A DNA stretch of 64,000 nt from Enterobacter mori (GTDB lineage: Bacteria; Pseudomonadota; Gammaproteobacteria; Enterobacterales; Enterobacteriaceae): the NCBI RefSeq assembly GCF_025244905.1, contig NZ_CP104285.1, forward strand, positions 1,860,001 through 1,924,000, read 5' to 3'. Every line of letters starts with the position of its first letter. Within the stretch, counting starts at the first letter, position 1. Below the pieces are notes generated by a model. The model had not been told where the DNA came from and did no database searches. It saw only the letters and a program-made list of their open reading frames with translations. A program made the position numbers and the translations under genes. This document shows positions 34,557 to 44,714 of the stretch, in pieces.

Positions 34557-35912
34557 ATGCAACAGAAATTAAAAGTCGTAACCATTGGTGGCGGCAGCAG
34601 CTATACCCCGGAATTACTGGAAGGTTTCCTGAAACGTTATCATGAATTACCGGTCAGCGAATTATGGCTGGTGGATGTAGAAGAAGGTCAGGAAAAGCTG
34701 AATATTATTTTCGACCTGTGTAAACGTATGGTTGAGAAAGCCGGTGTGCCATTGACCGTACATAAAACGCTGGATCGCCGTCTGGCGCTGAAAGATGCTG
34801 ATTTCGTCACCACCCAGCTGCGCGTTGGCCAGCTGAAAGCACGCGAGCTGGATGAGCGTATTCCGCTGAGCCACGGCTACCTGGGCCAGGAAACCAACGG
34901 TGCGGGCGGTCTGTTTAAAGGCCTGCGTACCATTCCGGTGATTTTCGACATCATCAAAGACGTGGAAGAGATTTGCCCGAATGCGTGGGTGATTAACTTC
35001 ACCAACCCGGCGGGAATGGTGACTGAGGCAGTCTATCGCCACACCGGTTTCAAACGCTTTATCGGCGTCTGTAATATCCCGATTGGCATGAAGATGTTTA
35101 TCCGCGACGTGCTGGCACTGACCGACAACGACGAGCTCTCCATCGATCTGTTCGGCCTGAACCACATGGTCTTTATCAAGGATGTGATTGTTAACGGCAC
35201 GTCGCGCTTTGCCGAACTGCTCGACGGTGTGGCTTCGGGTCGACTGACTGCGGCCTCGGTGAAAAACATCTTCGATCTGCCGTTCAGCGAAGGCCTGATC
35301 CGCTCCCTGAACCTGCTGCCGTGTTCGTATCTGCTCTACTATTTCAAGCAGAAAGAGATGCTGGCTATCGAAATGGGCGAGTACTATAAAGGCGGCGCGC
35401 GTGCGCAGGTGGTACAAAAAGTTGAGAAGCAGCTGTTTGATTTGTATAAAGATCCAAATCTTAACGTTAAACCGAAAGAGCTGGAGCAGCGCGGCGGGGC
35501 ATACTATTCCGATGCGGCCTGCGAGGTGATCAACGCCATTTACAACGACAAGCAGGCTGAGCACTACGTCAACGTGCCGCATCATGGCCACATTGATAAT
35601 ATCCCGGCTGACTGGGCCGTTGAGATGACCTGCATTCTGGGTCGCGATGGCGCGAAACCGCACCCGCGCATTACCCACTTTGACGACAAAGTGATGGGCC
35701 TGATCCACACCATTAAAGGCTTTGAGGTAGCAGCAAGCAATGCGGCGTTGAGCGGTGAACTGAATGATGTGCTTCTGGCCCTGAACCTCAGTCCGCTGGT
35801 GCACTCCGATCGTGACGCTGAGCAGCTCGCGAGTGAGATGATCCTGGCGCATGAAAAATGGCTGCCAAACTTTGCTGCAACGGTTGAGAAACTGAAGTTC
35901 ACCCACCGTTAA
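34557..35912 (+). CDS. chbF: 6-phospho-beta-glucosidase / monoacetylchitobiose-6-phosphate hydrolase
   Basis: NAD- and metal-dependent glycosidase of family GH4 that cleaves monodeacetylated chitobiose phosphate. The NAD site is [17 protein letters not shown], the metal-site region is GVCNIPIGM and GLNHMVF. The 451 residues are 1 more than E. coli. About 110 bases separate it from chbR. Confidence 0.97.
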   Translation: MQQKLKVVTIGGGSSYTPELLEGFLKRYHELPVSELWLVDVEEGQEKLNIIFDLCKRMVEKAGVPLTVHKTLDRRLALKDADFVTTQLRVGQLKARELDERIPLSHGYLGQETNGAGGLFKGLRTIPVIFDIIKDVEEICPNAWVINFTNPAGMVTEAVYRHTGFKRFIGVCNIPIGMKMFIRDVLALTDNDELSIDLFGLNHMVFIKDVIVNGTSRFAELLDGVASGRLTAASVKNIFDLPFSEGLIRSLNLLPCSYLLYYFKQKEMLAIEMGEYYKGGARAQVVQKVEKQLFDLYKDPNLNVKPKELEQRGGAYYSDAACEVINAIYNDKQAEHYVNVPHHGHIDNIPADWAVEMTCILGRDGAKPHPRITHFDDKVMGLIHTIKGFEVAASNAALSGELNDVLLALNLSPLVHSDRDAEQLASEMILAHEKWLPNFAATVEKLKFTHR

Positions 35913-35923
35913 GAGGATGTACG

Positions 35924-36673
35924 ATGGAAAACCTGCTGATCGTAAACGCCGATGATTTTGGCCTGTCGAAAGGGCAGAACTACGGGATCATTGAAGCATG
36001 TCGTCGGGGTGTGGTGAGTTCAACCACGGCGTTGATTAACGGCGAGGCAGTTGAACATGCGGCTCAGCTAAGTCGGGACGTTCCCGGGCTGGGGGTGGGC
36101 CTGCATTTTGTTCTGACGCTGGGAATGCCGCTTTCACCGATGCCGGGCCTGACGCGTGACGGGCAGTTAGGGAAATGGATTTGGGAAATGGCAGAGCAAG
36201 ACGCTCTGCCGCTCGAAGAGATTACCCGTGAACTGGATTGCCAGTTCAATCGCTTTGTTGATGTGTTTGGCAAGGAGCCGACGCACATCGACAGCCATCA
36301 CCACGTGCACATGATCCCGGCGATTTTCCCGATTGTCGCGGAGTTTGCACAGCGTAAAGGCGTCGCGATCCGCGTGGATCGTGAGGTGCCCGGAGTGCCG
36401 GACTGCGCTGTGAAATCAACAGATGGGTTCAGCAGTGCATTTTACGGCGACGAGATCGACGAAGCGCTGTTCCTGAAGGTGCTGGATGAGTCCGCCGCTC
36501 GCGGTGAAAACTCTGTAGAGGTGATGGCGCACCCGGCATTTGTCGATAATACCGTGCGGAAAAGTGCCTACTGCTGGCCGCGTCTGGTGGAACTGGACGT
36601 GCTGACGTCGGCGTCGCTGAAGTATGCGATTGCCGAGCGCGGGTATCGTCTGGGGACGTTTGGGGATCTTTGA
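35924..36673 (+). CDS. chbG: Chitooligosaccharide deacetylase ChbG
   Basis: YdjC-family metal enzyme that removes one acetyl group from chitobiose-6-phosphate, needed to produce the ChbR inducer and ChbF substrate. The metal site shows [11 protein letters not shown] (Asp) and [13 protein letters not shown] (His pair). The 249 residues match the family. Last gene of the operon; a REP pair follows in place of a clear terminator. Confidence 0.96.
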   Translation: MENLLIVNADDFGLSKGQNYGIIEACRRGVVSSTTALINGEAVEHAAQLSRDVPGLGVGLHFVLTLGMPLSPMPGLTRDGQLGKWIWEMAEQDALPLEEITRELDCQFNRFVDVFGKEPTHIDSHHHVHMIPAIFPIVAEFAQRKGVAIRVDREVPGVPDCAVKSTDGFSSAFYGDEIDEALFLKVLDESAARGENSVEVMAHPAFVDNTVRKSAYCWPRLVELDVLTSASLKYAIAERGYRLGTFGDL

Positions 36674-36678
36674 GACAA

Positions 36679-36758
36679 AGCCCAGTGGCGGCTTCGCCTT
36701 ACCGGGCCTACAAAACCAATCGACATGTAGGCCGGGTAAGCGTAAGCGCCACCCGGCT
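36679..36758. repeat. REP pair (BIME) between chbG and katE
   Basis: Two facing REP units: CCCAGTGGCGGCTTCGCC at 36680 and GGCCGGGTAAGCGTAAGCGC at 36729. It lies between convergent chbG and katE and probably serves both 3' ends. Confidence 0.88.
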
Positions 36759-36762
36759 TGTT

Positions 36763-39012
36763 TCACGCCGGAATCTGATCGATCTTGCTGCTACGCGACC
36801 ATACGCGATGCGCGGCGAGTAAATCAAACAGCTTCGTCATAAAGGCATCGTCAACGTTATCGCCCTCGACAATGCCGTCCTCACCCTGATCGGCTACCTT
36901 CAACTGCGCCTTAAACTGTCGCGCATCGCCTGCCAGGGCGATCGGTTTCAGGTGCTTATAGGCTTCCAGCAGATAATAGACGGCGTCACCGTTGGTCAGC
37001 AGGCTGTCAATGTCCCCGCACGGCACAATCACCGCATCGACGGTCAGTGAAGGCGCCCCGGCAAAGGTCGCCGCCACCGGCAGCACGGAGCCATCATCGG
37101 CAGTCACTTCGCCCATACGGGAATAAAGCAGTTTCGCATGCACACCGTGGGTTTTCAGCGCCTGCATAATCCCCAGCACGTCGCTGGCGCGAGTTTTGTC
37201 GTTCAGCAGAATGGCAACCACGCGGCCCTTAATTGATCCACCCGGTACGGCGTACAGGCTCAGAGACGGATCCTTTTTCAGCCCGTTAACGTCTTTTGGT
37301 GGGGCTGCGTTACGTTGCTCATCGGTCAGGGTAATGCCGAGGTTATCGGCGACGCTCTGCGCAAGCTGGATATCGATTCGCGCCAGCTGATCGACCACGC
37401 GCTCGCGGATGTAGGTACGCACCACCTTGCTCAGCTCAAAGCTGAAGCCGCCGATGATATGCTGCTGCTCAATCGGGGTCTGGCTGTTCCAGAACAGGCG
37501 AGGATGGGCGTAATACTCACCGAAGGATGGGCTGCGTTCGCGAATTTTGGTTCCCTCGACGCGTTCCTGATACGACTCAAACCCACCACGTTTCGGGCCC
37601 GGTGGTGTTTCACGCGGCCAGTTATCGTTGATCGAGTTCGGTTCGTAGTTCGCCGGGTTGGTGTCGATATCCTGGCGATGCATCCCGTCGCGTTGGAAAT
37701 TGTGATACGGGCAGGTAGGGCGGTTAATGGGGATTTCGTGGAAGTTCGGTCCGCCAAGACGGCTGATCTGCGTATCGGTATAGGAGAACAAACGCCCCTG
37801 TAACAGCGGGTCGTTGGTGAAATCCAGTCCCGGCACGATATGCCCTGGGTGGAAGGCGGCCTGTTCGTTCTCGGCAAAGAAATTATCCGGGTTGCGGTTG
37901 AGCACCATTTTTCCTACCAGCTGAACCGGCACCAGTTCCTCAGGAATGAGTTTGGTCGGATCAAGCAGGTCGAAATCAAATTTGAACTCGTCTTCTTCCG
38001 GGAGCAACTGTAACCCCAGTTCGTATTCCGGGAAGTCTCCGGCTTCAATGGATTCCCACAGCTCGCGGCGGTGGAAATCGGGATCGCGGCCAGTCAGCTT
38101 CTGCGCTTCATCCCACACCAGCGACGCTTTACCCGCGACAGGTTTCCAGTGGAAGCGCACGAAAGTGGCTTTGCCTTCCGCATTAATCAGGCGGAAGGTG
38201 TGGATGCCAAACCCTTCCATGGTGCGATAGCTGCGTGGAATGCCGCGGTCTGACATCGCCCACATCACGTTGTGTAAGGTTTCAGGCTGCAGGGAGACAT
38301 AGTCCCAGAAGGTGTCGTGCGCGCTTTGCCCCTGCGGTATGGCCCAGTGGGGCTCCGGTTTTACCGCATGGACAAAGTCAGGAAATTTATGCGCATCCTG
38401 AATGAAAAACACCGGGGTATTGTTGCCGACCAGATCGAAAATACCTTCTTCGGTATAAAATTTGGTGGCGAAGCCGCGGATATCGCGCACCGTGTCGGCC
38501 GAGCCAGCGCCACCCTGCACGGTAGAAAAGCGCACAAACACCGGGGTAATTTTATCCGGGTCGGAGAGGAAATCCGCTTTGGTAATGTCTTTCAGGCTCT
38601 TATAGGGCTGGAAGTACCCGTGCGCAGCCGAGCCGCGCGCGTGAACGATGCGTTCCGGTATGCGCTCGTGGTCAAAATGGGTAATTTTTTCCCGCAGGAT
38701 GAAATCTTCAAGCAGGGTTGGCCCGCGCGTGCCTGCGCGAAGGGAGTTCTGATCGTCAGCAATACGCACGCCCTGATTGGTCGTGAGCGCAAAACCTTCG
38801 CCACCTTTACGGTGTGGCTCAAGCGATTCCAGCTTCTCGTTCCCCGTATCCGGCGATTTCATGCTTCCCGGTGCGGTAGGCTGCTCGCCAGGCGCGGAAG
38901 GGCCCGGTGAGGGGCGGTGAGAGCCGTCAGCAGGGGCGAGAGAGTCCATACCCGGTTGAGATTCCTCAGTGCCATGAATCGGTGATTGATGTGTTTTATC
39001 TTTGTTCGACAT
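36763..39012 (-). CDS. katE: Catalase HPII, large-subunit type
   Basis: Monofunctional heme d catalase of stationary phase. Catalytic His is in [13 protein letters not shown] (about 128) and the heme-ligand Tyr in [16 protein letters not shown] (about 415). The C-terminal flavodoxin/DJ-1-like domain ([11 protein letters not shown] onward) marks the large type. The 749 residues compare with 753 in E. coli, and the long polar N-terminal arm is present. RpoS control is known for E. coli. Confidence 0.97.
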   Translation of the reverse strand: MSNKDKTHQSPIHGTEESQPGMDSLAPADGSHRPSPGPSAPGEQPTAPGSMKSPDTGNEKLESLEPHRKGGEGFALTTNQGVRIADDQNSLRAGTRGPTLLEDFILREKITHFDHERIPERIVHARGSAAHGYFQPYKSLKDITKADFLSDPDKITPVFVRFSTVQGGAGSADTVRDIRGFATKFYTEEGIFDLVGNNTPVFFIQDAHKFPDFVHAVKPEPHWAIPQGQSAHDTFWDYVSLQPETLHNVMWAMSDRGIPRSYRTMEGFGIHTFRLINAEGKATFVRFHWKPVAGKASLVWDEAQKLTGRDPDFHRRELWESIEAGDFPEYELGLQLLPEEDEFKFDFDLLDPTKLIPEELVPVQLVGKMVLNRNPDNFFAENEQAAFHPGHIVPGLDFTNDPLLQGRLFSYTDTQISRLGGPNFHEIPINRPTCPYHNFQRDGMHRQDIDTNPANYEPNSINDNWPRETPPGPKRGGFESYQERVEGTKIRERSPSFGEYYAHPRLFWNSQTPIEQQHIIGGFSFELSKVVRTYIRERVVDQLARIDIQLAQSVADNLGITLTDEQRNAAPPKDVNGLKKDPSLSLYAVPGGSIKGRVVAILLNDKTRASDVLGIMQALKTHGVHAKLLYSRMGEVTADDGSVLPVAATFAGAPSLTVDAVIVPCGDIDSLLTNGDAVYYLLEAYKHLKPIALAGDARQFKAQLKVADQGEDGIVEGDNVDDAFMTKLFDLLAAHRVWSRSSKIDQIPA

Positions 39013-39215
39013 TGCACGCTTCTCCTTTATCCATTGCTAAAAACCCTATTAAGGATAGAACAATGTCGTGAGATGGCTCGCGAACTAAGAGTTTTCACAT
39101 GCCATCGTTAACGAAAGGAGCCGTCTCACCCACTCGGAGCGCGACGGAAGGTAGCAGGATCGGCTATCATAGAATTTTCCTGCTTCAAGAATTTGCTTTA
39201 GTGAACCAGTCGCTT

Positions 39216-39455
39216 ATGAAACCTCTTCGTCAACAAAACCGCCAGGTTATTAGCTATGTACCCCGCGTTGAGCCCGCGCCGCCTGACCATGCCCTGAAAG
39301 TGGATGGTTTTCGCGATGTCTGGCAGTTACGGGGTAAATACGTGGCCTTTGTGCTGATCGGCGAACATTTTCGCCGCTCTCCCACGTTTACGGTGCCGGA
39401 GTCAGCGCAACGGTGGGCGATGCAGATCCGCCAGGATGAAGAGGTTGAAGAATAA
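39216..39455 (+). CDS. cedA: Cell division activator CedA
   Basis: Small basic protein that relieves the cell-division block of over-replicating dnaA(cos) cells in E. coli and binds RNA polymerase or DNA. The 79 residues from MKPLRQQNRQVISYVPR match E. coli CedA. An in-frame ORF start at 39099 is rejected. No strong ribosome site is visible. Its terminator has been split by the insertion sequence, 23 bases downstream. Confidence 0.92.
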   Translation: MKPLRQQNRQVISYVPRVEPAPPDHALKVDGFRDVWQLRGKYVAFVLIGEHFRRSPTFTVPESAQRWAMQIRQDEEVEE

Positions 39456-39462
39456 CAGCCAT

Positions 39463-39478
39463 AAAAAAACCGCCATCA
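39463..39478. terminator. Left half of a bidirectional terminator, broken by the IS
   Basis: A run of seven A, the arm CCGCC and the loop ATCA. The partner arm GGCGG and seven T lie at 40923-40934, right of the element. Joined without the IS and one ATCA, they form a perfect 12-bp A/T plus GC stem with a 4-base loop, serving both cedA and tcyP. Confidence 0.92.
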
Positions 39479-39530
39479 TGAAGTGAACCCCGAAAGTTGG
39501 ACATCCAACGATTAGGGGTTTTGCGTTTCA

Positions 39531-40046
39531 ATGGGCAGAAAAAAATATTCATCTGAATTCAAGCAACAAGTTGTTCTCCACTATCTGAACAGTGGTGACG
39601 GTGCAAAGAAAACGGCCAGGCTGTTCGGCGTCGATCACGGAGCGGTCAGACGCTGGACTGAACACTGGAAAGTGAACGGGGTGAACGGTTTTTCCATTCC
39701 TACCAGAGCTTACTCTGCTGAGTTCAAAGAGTCTGTTGTGCTCTGGATGCAGCAACATAACAAGTCATCCCGGAAAGCTGCGGCGGAGTTTTGCATCGCA
39801 ACCGCTTATACTGTCAGCAAGTGGGAGCGCCTTTACCGTGAAGGCGGTGTTATTGCCTTACAAGATAAACCCAGAGGGCGTCCGGTGAAGTCTGGTAAGA
39901 ACGAAACGTCAGATAAAAAACTTAAAAATTCCCCTCCAGCGTTTCAGAGCGTTGAAGAAGAGCTTGAATACTTGAGGGCGGAAAATGCCTACCTAAAAAA
40001 GCTTCAGGCCTTGATTCGGGAAAAGCAGAAGACAAAGCAAAAATAA
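39531..40046 (+). CDS. IS150-group transposase OrfA
   Basis: DNA-binding first frame of the IS3-type transposase, 171 residues. Two helix-turn-helix segments are visible (DGAKKTARLFGVDHGAVRRW and SSRKAAAEFCIATAYTVSKW), then a leucine-zipper-like coiled coil (VEEELEYLRAENAYLKKLQ). The slippery A6G (39995-40001) near its end allows a -1 shift into OrfB to form the fused transposase. Confidence 0.95.
   Translation: MGRKKYSSEFKQQVVLHYLNSGDGAKKTARLFGVDHGAVRRWTEHWKVNGVNGFSIPTRAYSAEFKESVVLWMQQHNKSSRKAAAEFCIATAYTVSKWERLYREGGVIALQDKPRGRPVKSGKNETSDKKLKNSPPAFQSVEEELEYLRAENAYLKKLQALIREKQKTKQK
39995..40001 (+). promoter_or_regulatory. A6G programmed -1 frameshift site
   Basis: AAAAAAG at the end of the OrfA coiled coil (codons for LKKL). 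After a -1 shift the reading frame continues through 40001-40888 without a stop into OrfB, as in IS150 and IS911. Confidence 0.85.
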
Positions 40047-40054
40047 TTACCGAA

Positions 40055-40888
40055 TTGAGGCAAAACCATAACCTGAGGATGCTGCTTCATATAGCAGGAT
40101 TGCCTCGCAGCACTTACTACTGGCACGTTAGGGCGGAGGACAGTGGAGAGCGCTATGAGGGCGAACAGCAAAGAATAGCCGCACTGTTTCATTATCATAA
40201 AGGACGATATGGTTACCGCCGCATTACCCTGGCGTTGCGCAATGAAGGCTACGGCATAAATCATAAAACAGTACGAAAACTGATGCGTAAGATGGGGCTG
40301 GCCTCATGCCTGAGAAGCAAGAAGTATCAGTCATACAAAGGTACCTACGGTAAAATCGCACCAAACATCCTGTCTCGTAATTTTAAGGCCAGCAGTCCAA
40401 ACCAGAAATGGGTTACAGACGTGACCGAGTTCAACGTAAAAGGGACAAAGCTATATTTGTCACCAGTGCTGGATCTGTATAACAGCGAGATAATAGCCTG
40501 GCATATGACGACGCATCCGGGAATGAACCTGGTCGACAACATGCTCAGCAAGGCCATACAGCGGCTAAAGCCAGATGAAAGACCGATACTGCACTCTGAT
40601 CAGGGCTGGCAATATCAGATGGCACGGTATCAGGAAAAGCTTAAGGTTAAAGGTATAGAGCAAAGCATGTCGCGCAAAGGAAACTGTCTGGACAATGCAG
40701 TGATAGAAAACTTTTTTGGTCTGTTGAAGACAGAATGTTGGTACCACGAAGAGTATGAAAATACGGACCATCTACGAAAAGTAGTGGAAGAGTACATCCA
40801 TTATTACAACAACGAACGAATCAAGCTAAAACTAAACGGCCTGAGTCCAGTACAATACCGAACTCAGGCTATGTCAGCCGCCAGTTAA
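40055..40888 (+). CDS. IS150-group transposase OrfB (integrase domain)
   Basis: Catalytic frame of the transposase, 277 residues from the first ATG; in the cell it is mainly made as the OrfAB fusion by frameshift from 40001. The DDE motif is complete: first Asp in WVTDVTEF, second Asp in LHSDQGWQY and Glu in NAVIENFFGLLKTE. It ends 30 bases before the right terminal repeat. Confidence 0.95.
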   Translation: MRQNHNLRMLLHIAGLPRSTYYWHVRAEDSGERYEGEQQRIAALFHYHKGRYGYRRITLALRNEGYGINHKTVRKLMRKMGLASCLRSKKYQSYKGTYGKIAPNILSRNFKASSPNQKWVTDVTEFNVKGTKLYLSPVLDLYNSEIIAWHMTTHPGMNLVDNMLSKAIQRLKPDERPILHSDQGWQYQMARYQEKLKVKGIEQSMSRKGNCLDNAVIENFFGLLKTECWYHEEYENTDHLRKVVEEYIHYYNNERIKLKLNGLSPVQYRTQAMSAAS

Positions 40889-40918
40889 GAAAGTGTCCAA
40901 TATATGGGGTTCACTTCA

Positions 40919-40934
40919 ATCAGGCGGTTTTTTT
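40919..40934. terminator. Right half of the IS-split terminator (tcyP side)
   Basis: ATCA target copy, GGCGG arm and seven T. It is only 13 bases from the tcyP stop codon (convergent to cedA). Alone it cannot form the stem, so tcyP transcripts may now run into the IS. Confidence 0.88.
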
Positions 40935-40947
40935 ATGTCAACAGTGA

Positions 40948-42339
40948 TTAACGGTGAGCCAGTTCGGCGTCGTCTTCACTATCCAGAATTGCTTTGTCGG
41001 TCTGCTTCAGCCACTGGCTGGTCAGCGTACCGGCGGTCATTGAGCCGCTCACGTTCAGCGCGGTACGTCCCATGTCGATCAGCGGTTCAACGGAGATCAG
41101 CAGCGCTACCAGCGTCACAGGCAGACCCAGCGCAGGCAGAACAATCAGTGCGGCGAAGGTTGCACCACCACCGACACCCGCAACGCCTGCGGAACTCACG
41201 GTAACAATACCCACCAGGGTGGCAATCCAGACCGGATCCAGCGGGTTGATACCCACAGTCGGCGCAACCATTACGGCCAGCATTGCCGGGTACAGACCCG
41301 CACAGCCGTTCTGTCCAATGGTGGCACCAAAGGAAGCAGAGAAGCTGGCGATGGACTCAGGTACGCCCAGGCGACGCGTTTGTGCTTCCACGTTCAGCGG
41401 AATAGAGGCTGCACTGGAACGGCTGGTAAACGCGAAGGTCAGCACTGGCCACACTTTACGGAAGTATTTCAGCGGGCTGACGCCGTTAACGCCAAGCAGG
41501 ATGCCGTGCACGACAAACATGATGCCAAGACCCAGGTAAGAGGCGACGACAAAGCTGCCCAGCTTGATGATGTCCTGCAGGTTTGATCCCGCAACCACTT
41601 TGGTCATCAGTGCCAGCACGCCGTAAGGTGTCAGCTGCATGACCAGACGGACCAGCTTCATCACCCAGCTCTGCAGGGTATCGATAGCGGTCAGCACGCG
41701 TTCACCTTTTGGCGCATCGTCTTTCAGCAGCTTCAACGCAGCCACACCGAGGAATGCGGCGAAGATCACCACGCTGATGATGGAGGTTGGGCTTGCACCG
41801 GTCAGGTCAGCAAACGGGTTTTTAGGAATGAAGGAGAGCACCATCTGCGGAACCGTCAGGTCAGCCACTTTGCCAGCATAGTTGGTTTGAATCGCCGTCA
41901 GACGCGCGGTTTCAGCGGTACCCTGGACCAGGCCTTCAGCGGTCAGGCCAAACAGGTTGGTCACCAGCACGCCCACCAGCGCGGCAATCAGCGTGGTGAA
42001 CAGCAGCGTACCGATAGTCAGGAAGCTGATTTTCCCCAGCTGAGTCGCATTGTGCAGACGAGCAACGGCGCTCAAAATAGACGCGAACACCAGCGGCATC
42101 ACAATCATCTGCAGCAGCTGCACGTAGCCGTTACCGACAATGTTGAACCATTGAATGGAATCTTTCAGTACCGGGTTATCGGAGCCGTAAACAGCGTGTA
42201 ACGCCAGACCAAAGGCCACACCCATGACCAGACCGACCAGCACTTTTTTCGCCAGGCTCCACTGTTTGTGGCGTGCCTGCGCGAGAAGCAATAGCAATAC
42301 AACGAACACAATAATGTTCGCGATGAGTGGAAAATTCAT
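40948..42339 (-). CDS. tcyP: L-cystine symporter TcyP (YdjN)
   Basis: Inner-membrane importer of L-cystine of the dicarboxylate/amino acid:cation symporter family. The 463 residues equal the E. coli length with eight or more hydrophobic segments. The hairpin [13 protein letters not shown] and the [14 protein letters not shown] binding loop are conserved. In E. coli it is CysB-controlled. Its shared terminator is disrupted by the IS. Confidence 0.97.
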   Translation of the reverse strand: MNFPLIANIIVFVVLLLLLAQARHKQWSLAKKVLVGLVMGVAFGLALHAVYGSDNPVLKDSIQWFNIVGNGYVQLLQMIVMPLVFASILSAVARLHNATQLGKISFLTIGTLLFTTLIAALVGVLVTNLFGLTAEGLVQGTAETARLTAIQTNYAGKVADLTVPQMVLSFIPKNPFADLTGASPTSIISVVIFAAFLGVAALKLLKDDAPKGERVLTAIDTLQSWVMKLVRLVMQLTPYGVLALMTKVVAGSNLQDIIKLGSFVVASYLGLGIMFVVHGILLGVNGVSPLKYFRKVWPVLTFAFTSRSSAASIPLNVEAQTRRLGVPESIASFSASFGATIGQNGCAGLYPAMLAVMVAPTVGINPLDPVWIATLVGIVTVSSAGVAGVGGGATFAALIVLPALGLPVTLVALLISVEPLIDMGRTALNVSGSMTAGTLTSQWLKQTDKAILDSEDDAELAHR

Positions 42340-42466
42340 CCCCGTTCTCCTGATTTATTATACGGTCGGTTTTTACCGATCCTGATGGCGCAAGGTTAGC
42401 AGAAGTGTGATGCAGCGCTTATATCCAAATGGAATGGTTTATGACAAACGTGATTATTTTGTTTGT

Positions 42467-43057
42467 TTAATGTTCGATCTGGTGATGAATGAAACGATTG
42501 AACTGAAATTGCAGCGAATTGATCATCTGCGATGACCAGCGGACTGCACCATTTTCGGGCAACGTCTGCGGCATCCAGACGGCGTACGCGAAGAGTGCCA
42601 TGCACAAAACGCGCTCCAGCTGATTGCCTTTTTGCGGGGCGAGAATGGGAAAACGGAAACGCCACCGGCAGGGCCACAGGAGGGGGACACCGGCAGGCGT
42701 CAGCATATCGGCAAGAATATGGCTTAAATAACCGAGCACCATCCCCTGTATGGCATCTGCCGGCACTATCCAGCTTTCAGGCACTTTTAAATAGAACAGG
42801 GTGAGCAGGGCAAACACGGCCAGCAGGCTGTGGGTAAACCCACGATGGCCAAACGCTCTGGCAATGGGTTTGGCGATCCACTTCAACCGTTGTCCAAGAA
42901 ACGACTTGGGGTGATCGATGTCCGGCAGGAGACAGGTTAATACGGCGGAAGGGACGATATGCCACCAGTCACCCTGTGCCAGCACAGGGGTCAGTTCAGC
43001 GTTTTTGGCAAACACTGCGCATGCAATTGAAAAAAGCAGGTGGCCTTCCGCCGTCAT
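42467..43057 (-). CDS. ydjM: Inner membrane protein YdjM, metal-dependent hydrolase family
   Basis: A YdjM/LexA-regulated membrane-bound hydrolase family protein of 196 residues, the E. coli length. Starting at MTAEGHLLFSIACAV, it shows the metal-site pattern DIDHPKS, HRGFTHS and HILADMLTPAGV. Function unknown. It follows two LexA sites at 43072-43109. Confidence 0.94.
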   Translation of the reverse strand: MTAEGHLLFSIACAVFAKNAELTPVLAQGDWWHIVPSAVLTCLLPDIDHPKSFLGQRLKWIAKPIARAFGHRGFTHSLLAVFALLTLFYLKVPESWIVPADAIQGMVLGYLSHILADMLTPAGVPLLWPCRWRFRFPILAPQKGNQLERVLCMALFAYAVWMPQTLPENGAVRWSSQMINSLQFQFNRFIHHQIEH

Positions 43058-43071
43058 GATAAAACCCAACA

Positions 43072-43091
43072 AACTGTCAATTCATACAGTA
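43072..43091 (-). promoter_or_regulatory. LexA box 1 of ydjM
   Basis: On the plus strand AACTGTCAATTCATACAGTA, with CTGT and ACAG 8 bases apart, the SOS consensus. It is 14 bases upstream of the ydjM start. Confidence 0.88.
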
Positions 43092-43109
43092 TAGGGTTTT
43101 TATACAGTG
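43090..43109 (-). promoter_or_regulatory. Degenerate LexA box 2 of ydjM
   Basis: On the minus strand CACTGTATAAAAACCCTATA: one good half-site only. The matching second site of E. coli ydjM has nearly this sequence, so conservation supports it. Confidence 0.65.
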
Positions 43110-43151
43110 TGCGGAAGAGGTGACGGTGTAACTCTTTGTCACAAAGCGGCG

Positions 43152-43913
43152 TCAGCGCGCCAGCCAGCCACCGTCTACGGCCAGGGTGTGACCGTTGACA
43201 TAATCCGATGCAGCAGAGGCAAGGAAAACAACCGGACCTTGCAAATCCTCCGGCAATCCCCAACGTCCGGCGGGGATACGCTCCAGGATCGCCTGGCTAC
43301 GCTGTTCGTCATCGCGCAACTGCTGCGTATTATTGGTCGCCATATAACCCGGCGCAATGGCGTTCACATTGATGCCATGCGTAGCCCATTCGTTGGCGAG
43401 CAGGCGCGTGATACCCAGAACGCCACTTTTAGACGCGGTGTAAGAAGGCACGCGGATCCCCCCCTGGAATGAAAGCATCGAGGCAATATTGATGATTTTC
43501 CCGCCCTGACCCTGCTGGATAAACTGTTTGGCCACCGCCTGAGAGAGGAAAAAAACCGATTTGAGATTCAGGTTAACAACGTCGTCCCAGTCTTTTTCAC
43601 TGAATGCCAGGGCATCCTCCCGACGAATGGTGCCAGCGTTATTCACCAGAATATCGACGCGTCCCATCTCAGCAACAGCGCTATCCACTACGCGCTGAAT
43701 GCTCTCCTGTTGACCGAGATCGGCCCGAATCGCCATAAATCGACGCCCGAGGGCGGTGATGCGCGCGGCCGTTTCGTCGGGAACTTTACGGTTCACGCCA
43801 ACAATATCGCATCCGGCTTGTGCGAGCGCCACGGCCATGCCCTGTCCCAGCCCGGTATCGCATCCCGTGACGATGGCCACTTTTCCTGAAAGAGTGAAGG
43901 ACTCCAGTATCAT
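43152..43913 (-). CDS. kduD: 2-deoxy-D-gluconate 3-dehydrogenase / KduD-like short-chain dehydrogenase
   Basis: NAD-dependent dehydrogenase that in E. coli acts on 2-dehydro-3-deoxy-D-gluconate in hexuronate breakdown. The 253 residues equal KduD, with GCDTGLGQGM (nucleotide site), NNAG and the catalytic YTASK. Similarity to E. coli KduD is high throughout. No kduI, pectinase or transporter gene is beside it, so it is a lone gene here, and may be a second copy; hence its real substrate is uncertain. Confidence 0.85.
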   Translation of the reverse strand: MILESFTLSGKVAIVTGCDTGLGQGMAVALAQAGCDIVGVNRKVPDETAARITALGRRFMAIRADLGQQESIQRVVDSAVAEMGRVDILVNNAGTIRREDALAFSEKDWDDVVNLNLKSVFFLSQAVAKQFIQQGQGGKIINIASMLSFQGGIRVPSYTASKSGVLGITRLLANEWATHGINVNAIAPGYMATNNTQQLRDDEQRSQAILERIPAGRWGLPEDLQGPVVFLASAASDYVNGHTLAVDGGWLAR

Positions 43914-44010
43914 ACGCGCCTCAGAAGTAAGGTTATTGTCATTCTGAAGGTAAGAATAGGAGGTGAAAGCGGGAAATGCAATTAAATGAAACGATGTTTT
44001 ATTTTTATTT

Positions 44011-44033
44011 TCAGGCAGCGAAGGGCTGCCTGA
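44011..44033. repeat. Inverted repeat after hxpB
   Basis: TCAGGCAGC and GCTGCCTGA pair perfectly around a 5-base loop, 9 bases after the hxpB stop. No T-run in the hxpB direction, so its role as a terminator is uncertain. Confidence 0.55.
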
Positions 44034-44042
44034 AAGAGAAGG

Positions 44043-44714
44043 TTACTCGCCGCGCAGATGGGCAACCCTAAGGTCTTCCAGCGAGGCCAGTTTCACATCT
44101 GCCAGGGCAAAGCGGGGATCGTGGCGGCCTTCTTCGGCAGGCACAACGATGGAGCGCATGCGTGCGGCTTTAGAGGCCACCATGCCGTTAACGGAATCTT
44201 CCAGCGCCACGCAGGTGAGCGGATCCAGACCCAGTTTTGCGGCGCAGTCCATATAGACCTGAGGGTGCGGCTTGCTGTAGGGCAGCTTCTCGGCTGAGGC
44301 CAGCGCGTCGAAGCTGTCGCGCAGTTCGAACAGGGACAGCACTTTCTCCAGCATATGCAGCGGCGAGGCGGAGGCCAGTCCGACCTTCAATCCTTGCGCC
44401 TTGCACAGAGCGATTGCATCACGCACGCCCGGAAGCAGGGGCTTTTGCTCTTCAACCAGCGTAATGGCGCGGTTAATAATACGCGCGGTGACTTCGTCAC
44501 GACCGGGGCCAACCCATGGCTGGTGGGCATACCAGAGGTCCACAACCATATCAATGCGAAGTCCCAGCGTATCGGGAAGTTCGTTCCGGCGGCTGATATC
44601 GACGCCGAGGCTCGCCATCACATCCAGTTCAGCCCGATCCCACAGCGGTTCGGAGTCAATCAGTAATCCGTCCATGTCAAAAATGGCGGCAAGTATTTGG
44701 CGCGGTGTCGACAT
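44043..44714 (-). CDS. hxpB: Hexitol phosphatase HxpB (YniC), HAD superfamily
   Basis: Phosphatase acting on 2-deoxyglucose-6-phosphate and hexitol phosphates. HAD motif I DMDGLLIDSEPLW carries the two catalytic Asp, motif III is PYSKPHPQVYMD, motif IV is ALEDSVNGM. The ATG at 44714 is chosen; the GTG one codon earlier gives the alternate reading. Length 223 (222 in E. coli). Confidence 0.95.
   Translation of the reverse strand: MSTPRQILAAIFDMDGLLIDSEPLWDRAELDVMASLGVDISRRNELPDTLGLRIDMVVDLWYAHQPWVGPGRDEVTARIINRAITLVEEQKPLLPGVRDAIALCKAQGLKVGLASASPLHMLEKVLSLFELRDSFDALASAEKLPYSKPHPQVYMDCAAKLGLDPLTCVALEDSVNGMVASKAARMRSIVVPAEEGRHDPRFALADVKLASLEDLRVAHLRGE

Larger units (their letters stand above)
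39479..40918 (+). mobile_element. Intact IS3-family element, IS150 group, 1440 bp
   Basis: Terminal inverted repeats of 24 bases match at 20 positions: TGAAGTGAACCCC at 39479 and its complement ending at 40918. The ends are TG...CA, as in IS3. The target duplication is ATCA (39475-39478 and 40919-40922). Two overlapping reading frames with an A6G slippery site are complete. The length is close to IS150 (1443 bp). It may be an element of the IS1397/ISKpn1 type, which target palindromes, but I cannot name it without comparison. Confidence 0.95.
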
